From an uncultured Phascolarctobacterium sp. (GTDB taxonomy: Bacteria > Bacillota > Negativicutes > Acidaminococcales > Acidaminococcaceae): a stretch of 64,000 bases of DNA. Made by a program: the position numbers and the translations under genes. The DNA is taken from positions 1-64,000 of the forward strand of contig UQZN01000015.1 of assembly GCA_900545535.1 (NCBI GenBank). The letters run 5' to 3'. Shown here piece by piece: positions 26,401 through 34,010 of this stretch. The notes below the pieces were generated by a model, which worked only from the letters and a program-made list of their open reading frames with translations, had not been told where the DNA came from and did no database searches. Position 1 is the stretch's first letter. Each line of letters opens with the position of its first letter.

Positions 26401-27752
26401 TCCATAATACCGGCGCTTTGTATGTGGGCCATAATATTGGCGATACTGTCGCTAACGGCGACAAGGTCTATGTCGACAACTATGAAGGCACAGCAGGCAG
26501 CAGTCTGCACTTCCTGGGCCAGCTGGGCGATGATAATTCCACGATCAATAATCTGGTCATTGAGAATGATTCGACCGGTGAAAGCCTTGTGTATGTCAGA
26601 AATTCTGACGGCATGGGCGGGCAGACCAGCCAGGGTATCAAGCTGATCGAGGTCAAAGGCAATTCTGATGCAGAATTTATCGCCGGCGACCGGATCATAG
26701 CCGGTGCCTATACTTATGAGCTGCAAAGAGGCGACAGCCTGGGCAACAATATGAAGGACTGGTTCCTGACCAGCCGCCTGTCGCAGGAGCCGCTGGCATA
26801 TTATGCTAACTATCTGGCTGCTAACGATGTGCTGGATCTGCGTTTGCAGGACCGCACAGGTTCCAAAGAATTTACGGAATACCTGAAGGATGGCGAAGAA
26901 GAAAAGGCTGACAGCCTCTGGGCCCGCAGCGTTTATTACAAAAAATCCTATTGGGATGACGATAAATTCAACAAAACCAGCGCCAACAGCAATTATTTCC
27001 AAATGGGTTATGACGTTGCCCAGTGGAAAAAAGCTAATAACCGCTTCCATGTAGGCGTGATGGCTGGTTACTATAACGGCAGCAACTCTATAAGCGGCGT
27101 AGAAGATACTTCTACTTCCGGAAAAGTCGATCTTTATACAGCCGGTATCTATGGTACCTGGCTCAAAAACCATAACGACAAGGAACAGACTTATCTCGAT
27201 ACCTGGGTTCAGTATATCTGGGGCGATAATGAGATCAAGAACCAGCACATCAATGAAAAATATGATGTCAACGGTGTGGCAGTATCCTTCGAGGTCGGCC
27301 ATTCCATGGAAGTTTCTCAGTCGGAAAACAAAAAGCATTATATCGAGCCGAAAGCACAGCTGATCTGGAGCAATCTGGAGCAGGAGACCTTTGACTGGGC
27401 TGTTAACAATAATAACGGCGCCGCAGTCAACAGTTTTAAACAGAAAACAGATTATCAGCTGATCAGCAGAATGGGTATCCGTTTGGCCAGCAAAACCAAA
27501 GCGGACCCGCTGAAGAAAAAATATTCCAATTCCTTTGCCGAGCTGAACTGGCTCCACTATTTCAAAGACTATGAATTCTCGGTCGGCAAGGACCAGCTGG
27601 AAATGGGTATCAAAGATAAAGCGGAAATCAAAATCGGTTTGGAAAAACAGTTCAACAAAAATTGTTCGATCTGGGCCAACGGCTTTATCCAGGTCGCTGA
27701 AAACAGCTACCGCAATGTGGGCGCTCAGTTAGGCGTCAAGTATACATTCTAA
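20463..27752 (+). CDS. Giant autotransporter adhesin-like protein
   Basis: The 2429-residue protein is a type Va autotransporter. A signal peptide (about residues 1-29, ending NAYGA) is followed by an alpha-helical charged stretch (80-140). The long passenger (about 200-2050) is rich in Asn, Gly, Thr, Val and Ile, with many short beta-helix repeats and GSGTL / NGGTL type autotransporter repeats. The last 280 residues (from about 2150, SLWARSVYYKKSY) form the beta-barrel, ending GVKYTF with the terminal Phe expected for outer-membrane insertion. RTX-like nonapeptides GSGNDTFTV and GGAGADELT lie near 1357-1390. It starts with TTG behind AGGGGGT, with seven A in between. It should expose the passenger on the cell surface; ligand unknown. 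Confidence 0.92.
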   Translation: MKKRGFVSKKMLALTVLACLRLGNNAYGAEVPAISITPGSNSSPHLTISSGSNTLDLTQGGFSGIEEGKHVERAVYDSGDTINKLFADTYAESYGAYKKAADAYELALAAFHDDETSSELEAARDEALLKLQQQEKALNDVCSDPSNKLVMSAEDVKKIFESPAGEVLQYSRGEETYKDAISGKELQINVKKDLVYSQNDLGLPESPITISYDKPTSDDPVNDPQQHDNLHVVKVTGSGTVLNVDGDGDPATVYELNAVSKNGSGVFDVSDGAELNLNTSISYKTGGSEDVGTEFKDTSKSISSSMVKGNVTWGGIVSTPFGDFDIHDAKSANEYNDALIKFIQKDEKTRLMNQEQVQAFYDQWAGQMYTITGEVDASYKYNWDQQKLQEIAEKSIKDGDIGTASTSKNYFVGVHDSNSVINIKEGVVIDGNNSGGTIIKGDFAGAGGAGNNTLNVNGTLKGATTAVNAVNMDINVSATGQIKGSIILDKGKIKNEGEIGNTTIANGILENTNKVNGYVSASNSAVTNDGEITGSVSGTNGSTLLNTSAAVIKGDVSFSGKDSGGIASKIKNEGTINGSISVTDGAKITNASDVVGSGRTVVTVKDDSNYEGTNDSNIYIGYTSKDQWDDPLTPKVAVPNISGDISRPYTGINIEGGSFDNAGTIYIAGSQVNVVGVRISGNAVYQDHAGAEIILNKEQDRNGLDASRANNNTAILVENIKDYTTKPVEINSSITLNDVGGTGLEVRNYADVTLKGDVNLNSESGGVTYGVFVDGSHPEEDNPDTGTPKLTLVDSNININTDKGIGLHIRNGGVASIEGTSQITFAADKKKQIGVLLSGNVSESNLNYKSDQELLVKGEESVLFRVERGATFDVGALLNNDPMNPAKIALDSNNSDKSSLFVATGGATLGNTNKTQLTIDKVEMIISGKDSMGIRVEGGAQATIGKDTQIKLSGKNNVVAKVDGHYYDLDGEHQSANDGASQLTSSLTLTNDNFQGAAEDSIGYHVLNGGKLIHDGTIDFSTNDNQLIGVLLTNGGQLESKKNSKIEVNGTAVKIVGANSTATINNEGGGSGPLIHATDGTAAYQLTDNAKLKLTGSGLTQADKSAHAILIDAGSSQSVVTLEDAKLKATGTGSGIENAGNATNITLKKAEIEVNNGAGIHSAVGFSPSSDSQSGVINVEGNGTGILFENMDGSMTDNAITFTQAKGLVVNVKGANGNGIVANTSKAVNTTGSVNVIDANGGAALEVKGTTSKVAQGGNLYSASQSSAIVELSDSVNAFTNSGEMLFGEFTPKTNNGFDFTADAATDQIALTKTGTTTIDFTNSNSGKINGVVSLTAANGTDGNSVTLTAVSQGNEFITGSGNDTFTVSKITGSDKDGVTKQFNSLDGGAGADELTINGGSDYTVTNADTIKNIEQISITGSSKLTLDKVLPNGTDTFGISGDSTLHYNIADSKIGSSAFAKQVEGAGLFTVEGKPAQASDNLNFDFGTKQTGFNGTFETINVSFDLKGVNQQSLVNATLRGSANSTINVGTGEQNVKGVHMNGADFVFDDITPDALTDNNHVMLADSNIKTDTLTLSSGTVIVDVADIKNPVHPDTLDSNKESLLKHDDANRYIQLIQAKDVANSQNINQINIVDSNNMPLATTAVDVNQNDKKVANAKYGITAAVITDKVGSNYENGLYATIGLTEIELLEQEETAGNALRLNAFGEDEAEARTLSAKLTGAGDVVITGEKEVILRNDMGSTYTGKTIVDANAALKTGAHGSFGATSELVLQANSNTDLNGQQETVGALTADASSVLDLNGGTLTIGTAQNTGNKDSYSNGSLKGSGTLNVKDTNLYVDGANNDLSAAVNNNGTSQIFVEQGDSLGTGVITMSDTSKLVADIDSDTSFTNSFAAGDATASLVKNGSGTLTFNADQAAYEAKTEMNGGKLVFDGGDVASQEIDINGGLLIANEGTQFAGVINNDAVMVALKDTRVNNDFHNTGALYVGHNIGDTVANGDKVYVDNYEGTAGSSLHFLGQLGDDNSTINNLVIENDSTGESLVYVRNSDGMGGQTSQGIKLIEVKGNSDAEFIAGDRIIAGAYTYELQRGDSLGNNMKDWFLTSRLSQEPLAYYANYLAANDVLDLRLQDRTGSKEFTEYLKDGEEEKADSLWARSVYYKKSYWDDDKFNKTSANSNYFQMGYDVAQWKKANNRFHVGVMAGYYNGSNSISGVEDTSTSGKVDLYTAGIYGTWLKNHNDKEQTYLDTWVQYIWGDNEIKNQHINEKYDVNGVAVSFEVGHSMEVSQSENKKHYIEPKAQLIWSNLEQETFDWAVNNNNGAAVNSFKQKTDYQLISRMGIRLASKTKADPLKKKYSNSFAELNWLHYFKDYEFSVGKDQLEMGIKDKAEIKIGLEKQFNKNCSIWANGFIQVAENSYRNVGAQLGVKYTF

Positions 27753-27777
27753 AGCTTTACCGGGGATTACCGGACTG

Positions 27778-27812
27778 AAAGCACGTTCCTGTCACAGGAA
27801 CGTGCTTTTTGG
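27778..27812 (+). terminator. Terminator after the autotransporter gene
   Basis: AAAGCACGTTCCTGT pairs with AGGAACGTGCTTT, followed by T residues. Confidence 0.8.
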
Positions 27813-27878
27813 TTTTGGGGTGGCGAATCGGGGCCGTACATAAAAAACATTGCCAAAGATGTATACATACGGAAAGGA

Positions 27879-27908
27879 TTGACGCTGACGCGTTAAAGAA
27901 GGTACAAT
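27879..27908 (+). promoter_or_regulatory. Likely promoter of the TrxB-like gene
   Basis: TTGACG (27879-27884) and TACAAT (27903-27908) have an 18-base spacer. Confidence 0.6.
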
Positions 27909-27972
27909 AAAAATAGTTAGCTTGTTGAATTGACTAAAAGTTTCCCCTAAAAAATTTTTGGAGGCTTAGAAT

Positions 27973-28860
27973 ATGAAATATGATATCGCAATTATCGGCG
28001 GCGGGCCTGCCGGCTTATCAGCTGCTATTACTGCCAGCAGCAAAGGACGTAAGGTAGTGGTTTTTGAAGCTCACGGCTTCAGCCCGCGCCTGCGCAGTGT
28101 CGAGCTGATCACTGATTATATGGGCTGTCCCGATATTTCCGGCAGTGCGCTGATGGATAGATTTGTCGAGCATGCCTGTCATATCGGTGCGGAGATCATT
28201 GAAGAAAAAATAATTTCTCTAAAAGAGAAAGCCGGTTATTTTGAGCTGGGTACGCCTAACAGCAAGTACAATGCCGATACTGTTATTCTGGCTACAGGTA
28301 TTTCTCGTTCCAGCCTGCTGCCGGGCGAAAAAGAATTTTTAGGGCGCGGCGTCAGCTACTGCGCCAAGGTGGACGGCGCCGAATATAAAGGTAAGCGGGT
28401 AGCGGCGATCGCCACCGTTCCCGATGCGATGGAAGAAATCGAATATCTGGCTGATATCTGCAGTGAAGTGATCTTCATCCCCCGGTTTCAGGGCTTCGTA
28501 GCGCCTAAACGTAAGAACGTAACGGTAATTCTGGAGCAGCCGACTGATATTACCGGTACCGACAGAGTGACAGGGCTGCATACAGCCAGTGAGTTTTTCA
28601 GTGTCCAGGCCGTTTTTATGTTTCGTGCTTCCGATCCGCTCAACAGCTTTTTGCCGGGTCTGCAGATGCGGGGGCGTTCGGTTCTGGTCGATGATCAGGC
28701 TGAAACGAGCATCGAAGGCGTTTTTGCCGGCGGCGACTGCACCGGTCAGCCGTGGCAGGTCAACCGTGCGGCTGGTCAGGGTCAGAAGGCCGCGATCAGT
28801 GCGATCAATTACCTGGCCAAACGTGATGGCTTGATCGAAACTTTTAAAGAATACAGCTGA
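27973..28860 (+). CDS. Thioredoxin-reductase-like flavoprotein lacking the redox CxxC
   Basis: The 295-residue protein has the fold of low-molecular-weight thioredoxin reductase: FAD motif GGGPAGLSAA at residues 8-17, VILATGISRSSL near 105 and the second FAD motif GGDCTGQPWQVNRAAGQG near 255. At the active site the usual CATC is CAKV (in GVSYCAKVDGAEYKGK), so one redox cysteine is gone. The glycine-rich NADPH loop that follows in TrxB is also not recognisable (AAIATVPDAMEEI). It is probably an FAD oxidoreductase with another partner or electron donor. GGAGG precedes the ATG; it is a single-gene unit. Confidence 0.8.
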   Translation: MKYDIAIIGGGPAGLSAAITASSKGRKVVVFEAHGFSPRLRSVELITDYMGCPDISGSALMDRFVEHACHIGAEIIEEKIISLKEKAGYFELGTPNSKYNADTVILATGISRSSLLPGEKEFLGRGVSYCAKVDGAEYKGKRVAAIATVPDAMEEIEYLADICSEVIFIPRFQGFVAPKRKNVTVILEQPTDITGTDRVTGLHTASEFFSVQAVFMFRASDPLNSFLPGLQMRGRSVLVDDQAETSIEGVFAGGDCTGQPWQVNRAAGQGQKAAISAINYLAKRDGLIETFKEYS

Positions 28861-28889
28861 TTTTAAGCTTCATAACAGTGATTTTACGG

Positions 28890-28917
28890 GCACGCCGAGG
28901 TTCTTCGGCGTGCTCTC
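28890..28917 (+). terminator. Terminator after the TrxB-like gene
   Basis: GCACGCCGA pairs with TTCGGCGTGC, followed by TCTCTTT, a weak T tract. Confidence 0.6.
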
Positions 28918-28985
28918 TTTCATATTATGGCAATTTGTGCTAAAATAAAGTTTATGAAGTAATTCAACATTTGGAGGAATGAATA

Positions 28986-30266
28986 ATGTTAGATATGAAA
29001 TTTGTTAGGGAAAATCCTGAATTGGTTATGGACGCTATGCGTAAGCGTAACGCCAATGTGAACCTTGACGAATTTTTGGAATTGGAAAAGAAACGCCGCG
29101 AGCTGACGCTGCAGGTCGAAGCTCTTAAAAGCCAGCGCAACGCAGCTTCTCAGGAAATCGGCAAAATGAAAAAAGCCGGCGAGAATGCAGATGCGCAAAT
29201 GGCTGAGGTGCGTGCCCTTGGTGATAAGATCGCGGAAGATGATAAAGAGCTGAAGGATATCGAAGCCAGATTGAAAGAGATCCTGATGACGATCCCGAAT
29301 ATGCCGGCCGAGGATACTCCGGTTGGCAGCAGCGATGCCGATAATCCGGTAGTGCGCACCTGGAGCGAACCGGCTAAATTTGCTTTCGAGCCGCAGGCGC
29401 ATTGGGATATCGGTGAAAAATTGAATATCCTCGATGTTGAACGTGCCGGTAAGGTCTCCGGCGCCCGCTTCACTTTTTACCGTGGACTTGGTTCCCGTCT
29501 GGAACGTTCCGTGATCAATTTCTTTCTGGATATCCATACCGGGGAAAACGGCTATACGGAATTTTTCCCGCCGTTCATCGTTAATAAAGACAGCATGCAG
29601 GGAACTGGCCAGCTGCCTAAATTTGCCGAAGATATGTTCAAGCTGGAAGGGCTGGATTATTATCTGATCCCGACTGCTGAAGTGCCGATCACCAATCTGC
29701 ACCGTGATGAGATTTTAAGCGGTGACGATCTGCCGCTGTATTATACTGCTTACAGTGCCTGCTTCCGTGCTGAAGCCGGCAGCGCCGGCCGCGATACCCG
29801 CGGTCTGATCCGCCAGCATCAGTTTAATAAAGTAGAACTGGTAAAATTCACTAAACCGGAAGATTCCTGGGACGAACTGGAAAAACTGACTGCTAACGCT
29901 GAAAAGGTACTGCAGTTATTGGAATTGCCTTATCGCGTCGTTCGTCTTTGTACCGGCGATATTGGCTTCAGCTCCGCCGCTACCTATGATTTAGAAGTCT
30001 GGCTGCCGGCAGCTAATTGTTACCGTGAAATTTCTTCCTGCTCCAACTTCCTGGATTTTCAGGCTCGCCGCGCCAATATTCGTTTCCGCCGCGACAACAA
30101 ATCCAAACCGGAATTCGTACATACGCTGAATGGTTCCGGCGTGGCAGTAGGACGTACTGTTGCCGCTATTCTGGAAAATTACCAGCAGGCGGACGGCAGT
30201 GTTATCGTGCCGAAAGTTCTGCGTCCTTACATGGGCTGCGACGTTATCGAAGCACCTAAAAAATAA
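28986..30266 (+). CDS. serS: Seryl-tRNA synthetase
   Basis: The 426-residue class II synthetase has the N-terminal antiparallel coiled coil (about residues 30-100, rich in Glu and Lys). Motif 2 is FRAEAGSAGRDTRGLIRQHQF and motif 3 is GSGVAVGRT... near the end. It charges tRNA-Ser. GGAGG lies upstream of the ATG. No T-box is present in front of it, unlike many Firmicute serS genes. In Bacillus it is also close to the origin. Confidence 0.97.
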   Translation: MLDMKFVRENPELVMDAMRKRNANVNLDEFLELEKKRRELTLQVEALKSQRNAASQEIGKMKKAGENADAQMAEVRALGDKIAEDDKELKDIEARLKEILMTIPNMPAEDTPVGSSDADNPVVRTWSEPAKFAFEPQAHWDIGEKLNILDVERAGKVSGARFTFYRGLGSRLERSVINFFLDIHTGENGYTEFFPPFIVNKDSMQGTGQLPKFAEDMFKLEGLDYYLIPTAEVPITNLHRDEILSGDDLPLYYTAYSACFRAEAGSAGRDTRGLIRQHQFNKVELVKFTKPEDSWDELEKLTANAEKVLQLLELPYRVVRLCTGDIGFSSAATYDLEVWLPAANCYREISSCSNFLDFQARRANIRFRRDNKSKPEFVHTLNGSGVAVGRTVAAILENYQQADGSVIVPKVLRPYMGCDVIEAPKK

Positions 30267-30277
30267 GCCTGTTTTTG

Positions 30278-30306
30278 AACCTCTGCTGTTAACAGCAGAG
30301 GTTTTT
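30278..30306 (+). terminator. Terminator after serS
   Basis: AACCTCTGCTGTT is inverted as AACAGCAGAGGTT, followed by TTT. Confidence 0.85.
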
Positions 30307-30352
30307 CTATATTTAGGTATTTTCCTTCGTTAATTTAGCAATGTTTACTATA

Positions 30353-30419
30353 TTTAGTAGCAGTTTATTTAGTAAAAAAATATGAAAAAATCCTAAAAAA
30401 CCCGTAAAATTTTACTAAA
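30353..30419. repeat. Cluster of TTTAGTA motifs upstream of ldc
   Basis: TTTAGTA occurs at 30353-30359 and 30368-30374 and inverted (TACTAAA) at 30413-30419, in an otherwise plain AT-rich gap. These could be operator half-sites. The gap 30307-30563 holds no gene. Confidence 0.35.
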
Positions 30420-30494
30420 AACAGACATTAACCGTGATTATAGCGGTTTTGCCTGAAACTCCTCAAATTTTTTTCAATTTCTTTCATTTTCCTA

Positions 30495-30522
30495 TTGTAC
30501 TTTCAGTAATTTGTGATAAAAT
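30495..30522 (+). promoter_or_regulatory. Likely promoter of ldc
   Basis: TTGTAC (30495-30500) and TAAAAT (30517-30522) have a 16-base spacer. Confidence 0.5.
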
Positions 30523-30563
30523 CATATGAGTAAAATCAATGCTAAAGCAAGGGGAGAGTGGAT

Positions 30564-31736
30564 ATGAAAAGAGATACCTTTTTTCAATTGAATCAAAATG
30601 CTGTCGAAAGGCTGGCTGAGCGCTTTGGGACGCCGCTGCTGGTGCTTTCGTTAGAACAAATAGAAAAGAATTACCGCTTTTTGAAAAAGCATTTGCCGCG
30701 GGTACAGCTGTATTATGCTATCAAAGCTAATCCGCATCCGCGGATCCTGGAACGGATGCGTGACCTGGGTTCCTGTTTCGATGTCGCTTCTGACGGCGAG
30801 ATCAGGACACTGGCTGCGATGGGAATCAGCGGTGAGCGGCTGATTTATGCTAATCCCATTAAAACAGGCAGCGGCCTGCAGGCCTGCTGCGACGTAGGCG
30901 TACATAAAATGACCTTTGACAGTGAGAGCGAGATCGCCAAAATGGCTAAGGGCTGCCCGGGCGCTACAGTGCTGCTGCGCATTCGTATCGATAATTCTTC
31001 TGCTCATGTAGATCTGAATAAAAAATTTGGCGTTGGGCGTGAGCGTGCTATAGAACTGCTGCAGGCTGCGCAGGCGGCAGGTCTTGACGCAGCCGGCGTT
31101 TGTTTCCATGTCGGCAGCCAGACGATGAGCGCCGATCCATATCTGACCGCGCTGGATCTTGCCCGTGAGATTTTTGAAGAAGCTGCCGCTGCAGGAATGC
31201 AGCTGCGCATTTTGGACATCGGCGGCGGATTCCCGATCCCCGAGCCGAAAGTTCGCTTCAATTTAAAAGAAATGCTGAAACAGATCAATGCCCGCCTGGA
31301 CGAGGATTTTCCCAATGTGGAGATCTGGGCCGAACCGGGACGCTTCATGTGCGGCACGGCTGTCAATCTGATCACCGGTGTTATCGGCGTTACCGAACGC
31401 GGCGGCCAGCCGTGGTATTTCCTTGATGATGGTTTATACGGAACCTTTTCCGGCGTTATTTTTGACCAGTGGGACTTTAAGCTGATCAGCTTTAAGGAAG
31501 GCGAGGAAGTGGAAGCTACCTTCGCCGGGCCCAGCTGTGACTCGCTGGACATCATGTTCCGCGGCAAGCTGACAGTGCGTCAGGAAGTCGGCGATCTGCT
31601 GCTGGTTCCTTCCTGCGGCGCTTATACTTCGGCTTCGGCGACGACCTTCAACGGTTTCAGTAAAGCTGACTTTATCGTTTGGGAAGATGTGAAAGCTGAG
31701 ATCGAGCCCCAGCTGCAGGCTGCTCTGGTTGGCTGA
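30564..31736 (+). CDS. ldc: Lysine/ornithine decarboxylase, fold-type III
   Basis: The 390-residue PLP enzyme has an alanine-racemase-like barrel with PLP lysine at about residue 54 (YYAIKANPHP), then HVGSQTM, LDIGGGFPIP, EPGRFMCG and the active-site cysteine loop GPSCDSLD. It closely resembles the bifunctional lysine/ornithine decarboxylase of Selenomonas ruminantium, as far as I recall that sequence. In that lineage cadaverine made by this enzyme is attached to peptidoglycan and helps hold the outer membrane. GGGGAG (30551-30556) selects the ATG at 30564 over the GTG at 30558. Ornithine versus lysine preference cannot be read safely. Confidence 0.88.
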   Translation: MKRDTFFQLNQNAVERLAERFGTPLLVLSLEQIEKNYRFLKKHLPRVQLYYAIKANPHPRILERMRDLGSCFDVASDGEIRTLAAMGISGERLIYANPIKTGSGLQACCDVGVHKMTFDSESEIAKMAKGCPGATVLLRIRIDNSSAHVDLNKKFGVGRERAIELLQAAQAAGLDAAGVCFHVGSQTMSADPYLTALDLAREIFEEAAAAGMQLRILDIGGGFPIPEPKVRFNLKEMLKQINARLDEDFPNVEIWAEPGRFMCGTAVNLITGVIGVTERGGQPWYFLDDGLYGTFSGVIFDQWDFKLISFKEGEEVEATFAGPSCDSLDIMFRGKLTVRQEVGDLLLVPSCGAYTSASATTFNGFSKADFIVWEDVKAEIEPQLQAALVG

Positions 31737-31752
31737 ACAACAAAATATTTTT

Positions 31753-31782
31753 GCTCCGGCTGTTTGCTGCCGGAGCATTTTT
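31753..31782 (+). terminator. Terminator after ldc
   Basis: GCTCCGGC pairs with GCCGGAGC, followed by ATTTTT. Confidence 0.85.
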
Positions 31783-31911
31783 ATTGCGGCGGCAAGACTG
31801 CTGCAGCGCTGTTTTACCGCCGCATTACAATTGCTTGTAACGCCTTGCTGCTTGTGATAAAATGTAAAGATAGCATGGATAAGTGTTTGTATTTATCATG
31901 GAGGCTTTCTT

Positions 31912-33372
31912 TTGCAGGCAGATCAGAAAAAAATGCCGCTGGTAGCGGCAATGCTCAAATATAAAAAAGAACAGGTCTATCCTTTCCATACGCCGGGGCA
32001 TAAAGGCGGACGGGGCATGGAAGCGCTGCTGGCCGGCGAGCTGGGAGCGGGAGCGCTGCAGATGGACGTTTCGCTGATGGCGGAGCTGGATGATCTCCAT
32101 TGTCCGGAAGGCTGCCTGGCAGCAGCACAGAACCTGGCCGCACAGCTTTATGGCAGCGACCGCTGCTTTTTTGCAGTCAATGGTACGACGCAGGCGATCC
32201 ACGCCATGCTGCTGACAGCTGTCAAGCCGGGCGGGAAAGTGCTTGTCCCCCGCAATGCTCACCGCAGTGTTGCCGGCGGTCTGCTTTTAGGCGATTTACA
32301 GCCGGTGTATATCTTGCCGCAGTTTGATGCGGCCTTTGGTATCAACACCCAGGTCACAGCCGGGCAGATCGAAGCCGCCTTACAGAAAGATCCTTCTATT
32401 AAAGCAGTCTTGCTGACCAGCCCTAATTATTACGGTCAGGCTGCTGATATTAAGGCGATCTCTCAGATCGTGCATAGTTATGGAGCGGTATTGCTGGTAG
32501 ATGAAGCGCACGGCCCGCATCTGGGTTTCAGCGACTTATTGCCGCCGTCGGCTCTGTCCTGCGGCGCCGATGCCTGTGCGCAAAGCACGCATAAAATTTT
32601 GGGCGCTATGACGCAATGCTCCATGCTGCAGGTGCGGGGCCAGCGTCTCGATCTGGAGCGGGCCGCCGATGTGATGAGCCTGCTGACGACGACCAGCCCC
32701 AATTATCTGCTCATGGCGTCCTTAGACGCGGCGCGGTTTCAGCTGGCTACAGGCAGCAGGCAGATGGCGGAGCAGGCTGCAGCTGCGTCAGACAGACTGC
32801 GGCAGGTGCTGCAGGCCTTTGACGGGCTGAAGCTGCTGGATACGGATTGTATCGGTAGTAACGGTATTGCCGGGTTTGACAGGACCAAAGTCACGGTCAA
32901 TGCAGCCGCCTGGGGGCATACCGGCATGGAAGTTGCTGACAGGCTGCGTCAGGCGGGCATTGCTGTAGAGTTGGCAGATGCAGATAATGTATTGTTTTTA
33001 GTTACCTATAGCGACGGCGGCGCCGGTTATGACGCCGTACTTGCCCAAATACGGCAGGTTTTTGCGGAACTGGAAGCAGCTAAAAAAACTCCGCGCTCTT
33101 TGGTGGTCAGTCCGCAGCTGCCTGTGCCGCAGCAGGTGATGTCTTTGCGGCAGGCTTTCGACAGCCCGAAAACAAGTCTGGCCCTGCGGCAGGCTGCAGG
33201 AAAAATCTGCGCCGAGCAGGTCAGCTTTTATCCTCCGGGCATACCGGTACTTTTACCGGGTGAGCTGATTACGGAAGCGGTCATTGCTTATTGTGAAAAT
33301 ATGAAAAACTTGAGCCTGCCGGTCAGCGGACCCGCTGACGGCAGCTTGAGGGAAATACGAGTGGTGCTTTAA
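31912..33372 (+). CDS. Orn/Lys/Arg decarboxylase family protein (YaaO/SpeA-like), fold-type I
   Basis: The 486-residue PLP enzyme has PFHTPGHKGG near the N-terminus, VDEAHGPHLGF and the PLP lysine in AQSTHKILGAM, the signature of the Orn/Lys/Arg decarboxylase major family. It starts with TTG; GGAGG at 31900-31904 supports this. It overlaps tmk by one base. In Bacillus a homologue (yaaO) is likewise directly upstream of tmk, so this is a conserved neighbourhood. Substrate is unclear, and with ldc just upstream the cell has two unrelated decarboxylase folds side by side. Confidence 0.88.
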   Translation: MQADQKKMPLVAAMLKYKKEQVYPFHTPGHKGGRGMEALLAGELGAGALQMDVSLMAELDDLHCPEGCLAAAQNLAAQLYGSDRCFFAVNGTTQAIHAMLLTAVKPGGKVLVPRNAHRSVAGGLLLGDLQPVYILPQFDAAFGINTQVTAGQIEAALQKDPSIKAVLLTSPNYYGQAADIKAISQIVHSYGAVLLVDEAHGPHLGFSDLLPPSALSCGADACAQSTHKILGAMTQCSMLQVRGQRLDLERAADVMSLLTTTSPNYLLMASLDAARFQLATGSRQMAEQAAAASDRLRQVLQAFDGLKLLDTDCIGSNGIAGFDRTKVTVNAAAWGHTGMEVADRLRQAGIAVELADADNVLFLVTYSDGGAGYDAVLAQIRQVFAELEAAKKTPRSLVVSPQLPVPQQVMSLRQAFDSPKTSLALRQAAGKICAEQVSFYPPGIPVLLPGELITEAVIAYCENMKNLSLPVSGPADGSLREIRVVL

Positions 33373-33995
33373 TGAAGAAAGGCTATTTTATTACCCTGGA
33401 AGGCCCTGACGGCAGCGGCAAAAGCACGCAGCTGGCCTTACTGGCAGAATATCTGCGTCAGAACGGACATGAAGTTGTCTGTACCCGTGAACCGGGTGGC
33501 AGCGAAGCGGCAGAACAGCTGCGACAGCTGGTACTTGATCCGCAGCTGGCCATAGACTCACGTACAGAAACGCTGCTGTATCTGGCGGCGCGTGCCGACC
33601 ATTTGGCTAAAGTTGTACGTCCGGCTTTAGCTGCTGGTAAGATCGTGCTGTGTGACCGTTTCAGCGATTCGACACTGGTTTACCAGGGCTTTGTCCGCGG
33701 GCTGCCGCTGCCGGAGCTGCTGCAGTTGAATACCTTTGCTACAGGCGGACTGGAGCCGGATCTGACGCTGCTGCTGGACGGCGACCCGGAGCTTTTGGCT
33801 GGGCGCAGGTCACAGCGCGGTGTGACAGACCGTTTTGAAAACGAAGGTCTTGCTTTCCAGATCCAGGTCAGGCAGGGCTTTATCGAGCTCAGCAAAGCTT
33901 ATCCGCAGCGGATCAGAGTCATTGACGCCCTGCAGGAGCAGGAAGCTGTCCGCGGCGCGCTGATCCGGGCGCTGGATATTTTACTTAAAGGTTGA
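33372..33995 (+). CDS. tmk: Thymidylate kinase
   Basis: The 207-residue P-loop kinase shows EGPDGSGKSTQ at residues 9-19, DRFSDSTLVYQG and the LID-like segment RSQRGVTDRFE. It phosphorylates dTMP to dTDP for DNA synthesis. Its ATG overlaps the upstream stop codon (TAATG), implying translational coupling. Confidence 0.97.
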   Translation: MKKGYFITLEGPDGSGKSTQLALLAEYLRQNGHEVVCTREPGGSEAAEQLRQLVLDPQLAIDSRTETLLYLAARADHLAKVVRPALAAGKIVLCDRFSDSTLVYQGFVRGLPLPELLQLNTFATGGLEPDLTLLLDGDPELLAGRRSQRGVTDRFENEGLAFQIQVRQGFIELSKAYPQRIRVIDALQEQEAVRGALIRALDILLKG

Positions 33996-34010
33996 TAAGA
34001 AAGGATGCCT

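Noticed and set aside
25953..27557. A 534-codon open frame on the minus strand
   Set aside because: It is the antisense of the conserved autotransporter passenger and barrel, and its sequence matches no protein pattern.
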